The translations under genes and the position numbers were made by a program. From Nocardioidaceae bacterium (GTDB lineage: Bacteria > Actinomycetota > Actinomycetes > Propionibacteriales > Nocardioidaceae), in the NCBI GenBank assembly GCA_030447865.1, contig JAUJOD010000001.1:372001-436000 (forward strand): DNA of 64,000 bases, in the 5' to 3' direction. Positions 63,165-64,000 of the stretch are shown here, piece after piece (positions within the stretch are counted from its first letter, which is position 1; each line of letters begins with the position of its first letter). The notes under the pieces were generated by a model. That model was given only the letters and a program-made list of their open reading frames with translations, was not told the origin of the DNA and ran no database searches.

Positions 63165-63305
63165 CGTCCGACCGGGCCCGCATACCCGTTGCCCGTGAGC
63201 CCTGTGGTCCAGCTTGATTCGTTCGTCACCGCGAACCCCGTCAGGTGGGCTTTGGTGACCGGCCAGGGACACTTCGGGGACACGCCCTGACTGACGTCCT
63301 CGCCG

Positions 63306-63746
63306 TTAGTGGCTGATACGCCTGGACCGCGCTGCCTTGCGGTCCTTCTTGGTCGGTGGAACGTCGGACTTGACCTCCTGGTAGGCCGCCAACTGTGAGA
63401 TGCGCTGAGGGCTTGACTCGAGGAGTTTGCCGACGTCACGCACGCTGAGGCGCTCACCTTCCCGGAGCTCTACGACAACTTTGCGGCAGATGCCTTCTCT
63501 TGATAGACCGCTGCCTGCTTGGCCATTCCAGGGCTTGACGGATCTCGTCTTCTATTGCGTCCGGAAGGACAGGCGACACTCGACCTCTACTGCGTCCGGC
63601 TGGGTATCCGTCATTATCGCGATGGCGTCCTACACCATCTCCTCGACCTGGTCGAGGCGCTTGGCCTGGGTGAACAAGCCGGGCACCTCGGGGACCGCGA
63701 TGGCCCACCAGTCCCCGGTATGGGTCACCTTGGCAGTGACCTTCAT
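63306..63746 (-). pseudogene. hicB: Decayed HicB antitoxin gene
   Basis: From the ATG at 63746 the frame reads KVTAKVTHTGDWWAIAVPEV, PGLFTQAKRLDQVEEMV, then a TAG where relatives have a codon before DAIAIM. It continues DAIAIMTDTQPDAVEVECRL to a second TAG. The middle part, DAIEDEIRQALEW, is in another frame, and the end KVVVELREGERLSVRDVGKLLESSPQRISQL returns to the first frame up to a TAA at 63306. The N-terminus and the C-terminal helix-turn-helix are clearly HicB, but one nonsense change and two shifts break it. It overlaps hicA by 4 bases in the normal toxin-first order. Confidence 0.72.
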
Positions 63747-63994
63747 CTGATGACTCCCATGTGTTTGAGAATTGCCTGGGCGGTGATTTGGTTGATCTCT
63801 GTGTGACGGGCGACCACCGTCTGCTTGTCACCGACCTTCGTGTGATGAACCGCGCCATGAGGCTCAGAGTCCGGCCGACTCGGGCACAATGGCGTTCGTG
63901 AGGGTCCTGAGCACCGCGCCAGGTGTACACCAACCCGTGGATGACGGTGCGCGAGGACGTCGTGCGGCGTCAGGACGGGTCCACCGGTCGGCAC
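63743..63994 (-). pseudogene. hicA: HicA toxin gene remnant
   Basis: The last 35 or so codons read HGAVHHTKVGDKQ and VVARHTEINQITAQAILKHMGV, the double-stranded-RNA-binding-like C-terminal half of HicA mRNA interferases, including the catalytic-type histidine region. Upstream, the matching N-terminal part (ERHCARVGRTLS) is in a different frame, joined by a shift near 63862. The frame drawn here is open to 63994 but its first 45 codons are not conserved. The toxin is probably inactive. Confidence 0.6.
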
Positions 63995-64000
63995 GCCGTG

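Noticed and set aside
63126-63230. A complete tRNA gene on the minus strand
   Set aside because: The T-arm and 3' acceptor strand are perfect, but no D-arm or 5' acceptor strand is found and the 5' anticodon stem is lost.
63550-63640. Two in-frame TAG codons in hicB as possible recoding (pyrrolysine or readthrough)
   Set aside because: The sequence between the second TAG and the C-terminal domain is also out of frame, which fits decay better than recoding, and no recoding machinery is seen.

Overview
The window is high-GC DNA with GTG and TTG starts and long spurious antisense frames, as expected of an actinobacterium. Two landmarks support this: the block tilS-hpt-ftsH-folE-folP-folB-folK-DUF3180, and 13E12-type (DUF222) HNH genes. 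I cannot name a genus. Nearly all of it looks chromosomal. The last kilobase and a few scars (transposase remnant, tRNA fragment, frameshifted HNH and toxin-antitoxin genes) point to past mobile DNA.

Layout. 1-8.0 kb: a nonulosonic (pseudaminic) acid surface-glycan locus with pseI (cut by the window edge), pseG, pseF, pseB and pseC, a GT2/GT92-like glycosyltransferase, a GT29 (sialyltransferase)-like protein, a coiled-coil protein and a DUF2520 Rossmann protein. 8.1-11.8 kb: an OpuC/ProU-type osmoprotectant ABC transporter whose ATPase gene is divergent from the permease and binding-protein genes. 11.9-19.6 kb: a secreted 5'-nucleotidase, a winged-helix protein and a decayed partial copy of it, a histidine phosphatase-like protein, an alpha/beta hydrolase, a frameshifted HNH gene, a P-loop kinase-like protein and a DUF5701 protein. 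19.6-30.2 kb: the conserved folate/FtsH/purine-salvage/tRNA-modification block, then a zinc metalloprotease, a PBP4-type carboxypeptidase and a divergent pyrophosphatase. 30.3-34.3 kb: a large NlpC/P60 cell-wall hydrolase behind a candidate c-di-AMP riboswitch, an enoyl-CoA hydratase and a PAP2 membrane enzyme. 34.5-37.6 kb: a TPP riboswitch and a ykoEDC ECF transporter for a thiamine-related compound. 37.6-46.1 kb: a septum-formation lipoprotein, a RHH/MazF toxin-antitoxin pair, mmsA-ppdK, a transposase scar, a kinase-like protein, a PGPGW membrane protein and lpdA. 46.1-48.2 kb: a secreted M15-like peptidase behind a clear c-di-AMP riboswitch, and galK. 48.4-57.9 kb: an arabinoside-utilisation locus (GH51, a CUT1 ABC transporter without its ATPase, a GH43-like lipoprotein, a secreted GH43) next to an alditol oxidase. 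57.5-58.9 kb: a divergent cadI/arsR metal-response pair around a perfect 14+14 bp palindrome. 58.9-62.9 kb: a second, badly broken HNH gene, a small membrane protein with a possible leader peptide, two VOC proteins and an esterase. 63.1-64.0 kb: a 3' fragment of a tRNA-Thr and a decayed hicAB module, read here as the edge of an integrated element.

Themes. Two separate cell-wall hydrolase genes sit behind c-di-AMP-type leaders, which suggests that second-messenger control of wall turnover is shared between loci. The Pse genes with a sialyltransferase-like protein suggest nonulosonic acid is built and transferred to a surface polymer. The arabinoside locus forms a scavenging chain from outside the cell to the cytoplasm. 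Many start codons were moved inward from the longest open frame using ribosome-binding sites and family N-termini; each entry says where this was done.
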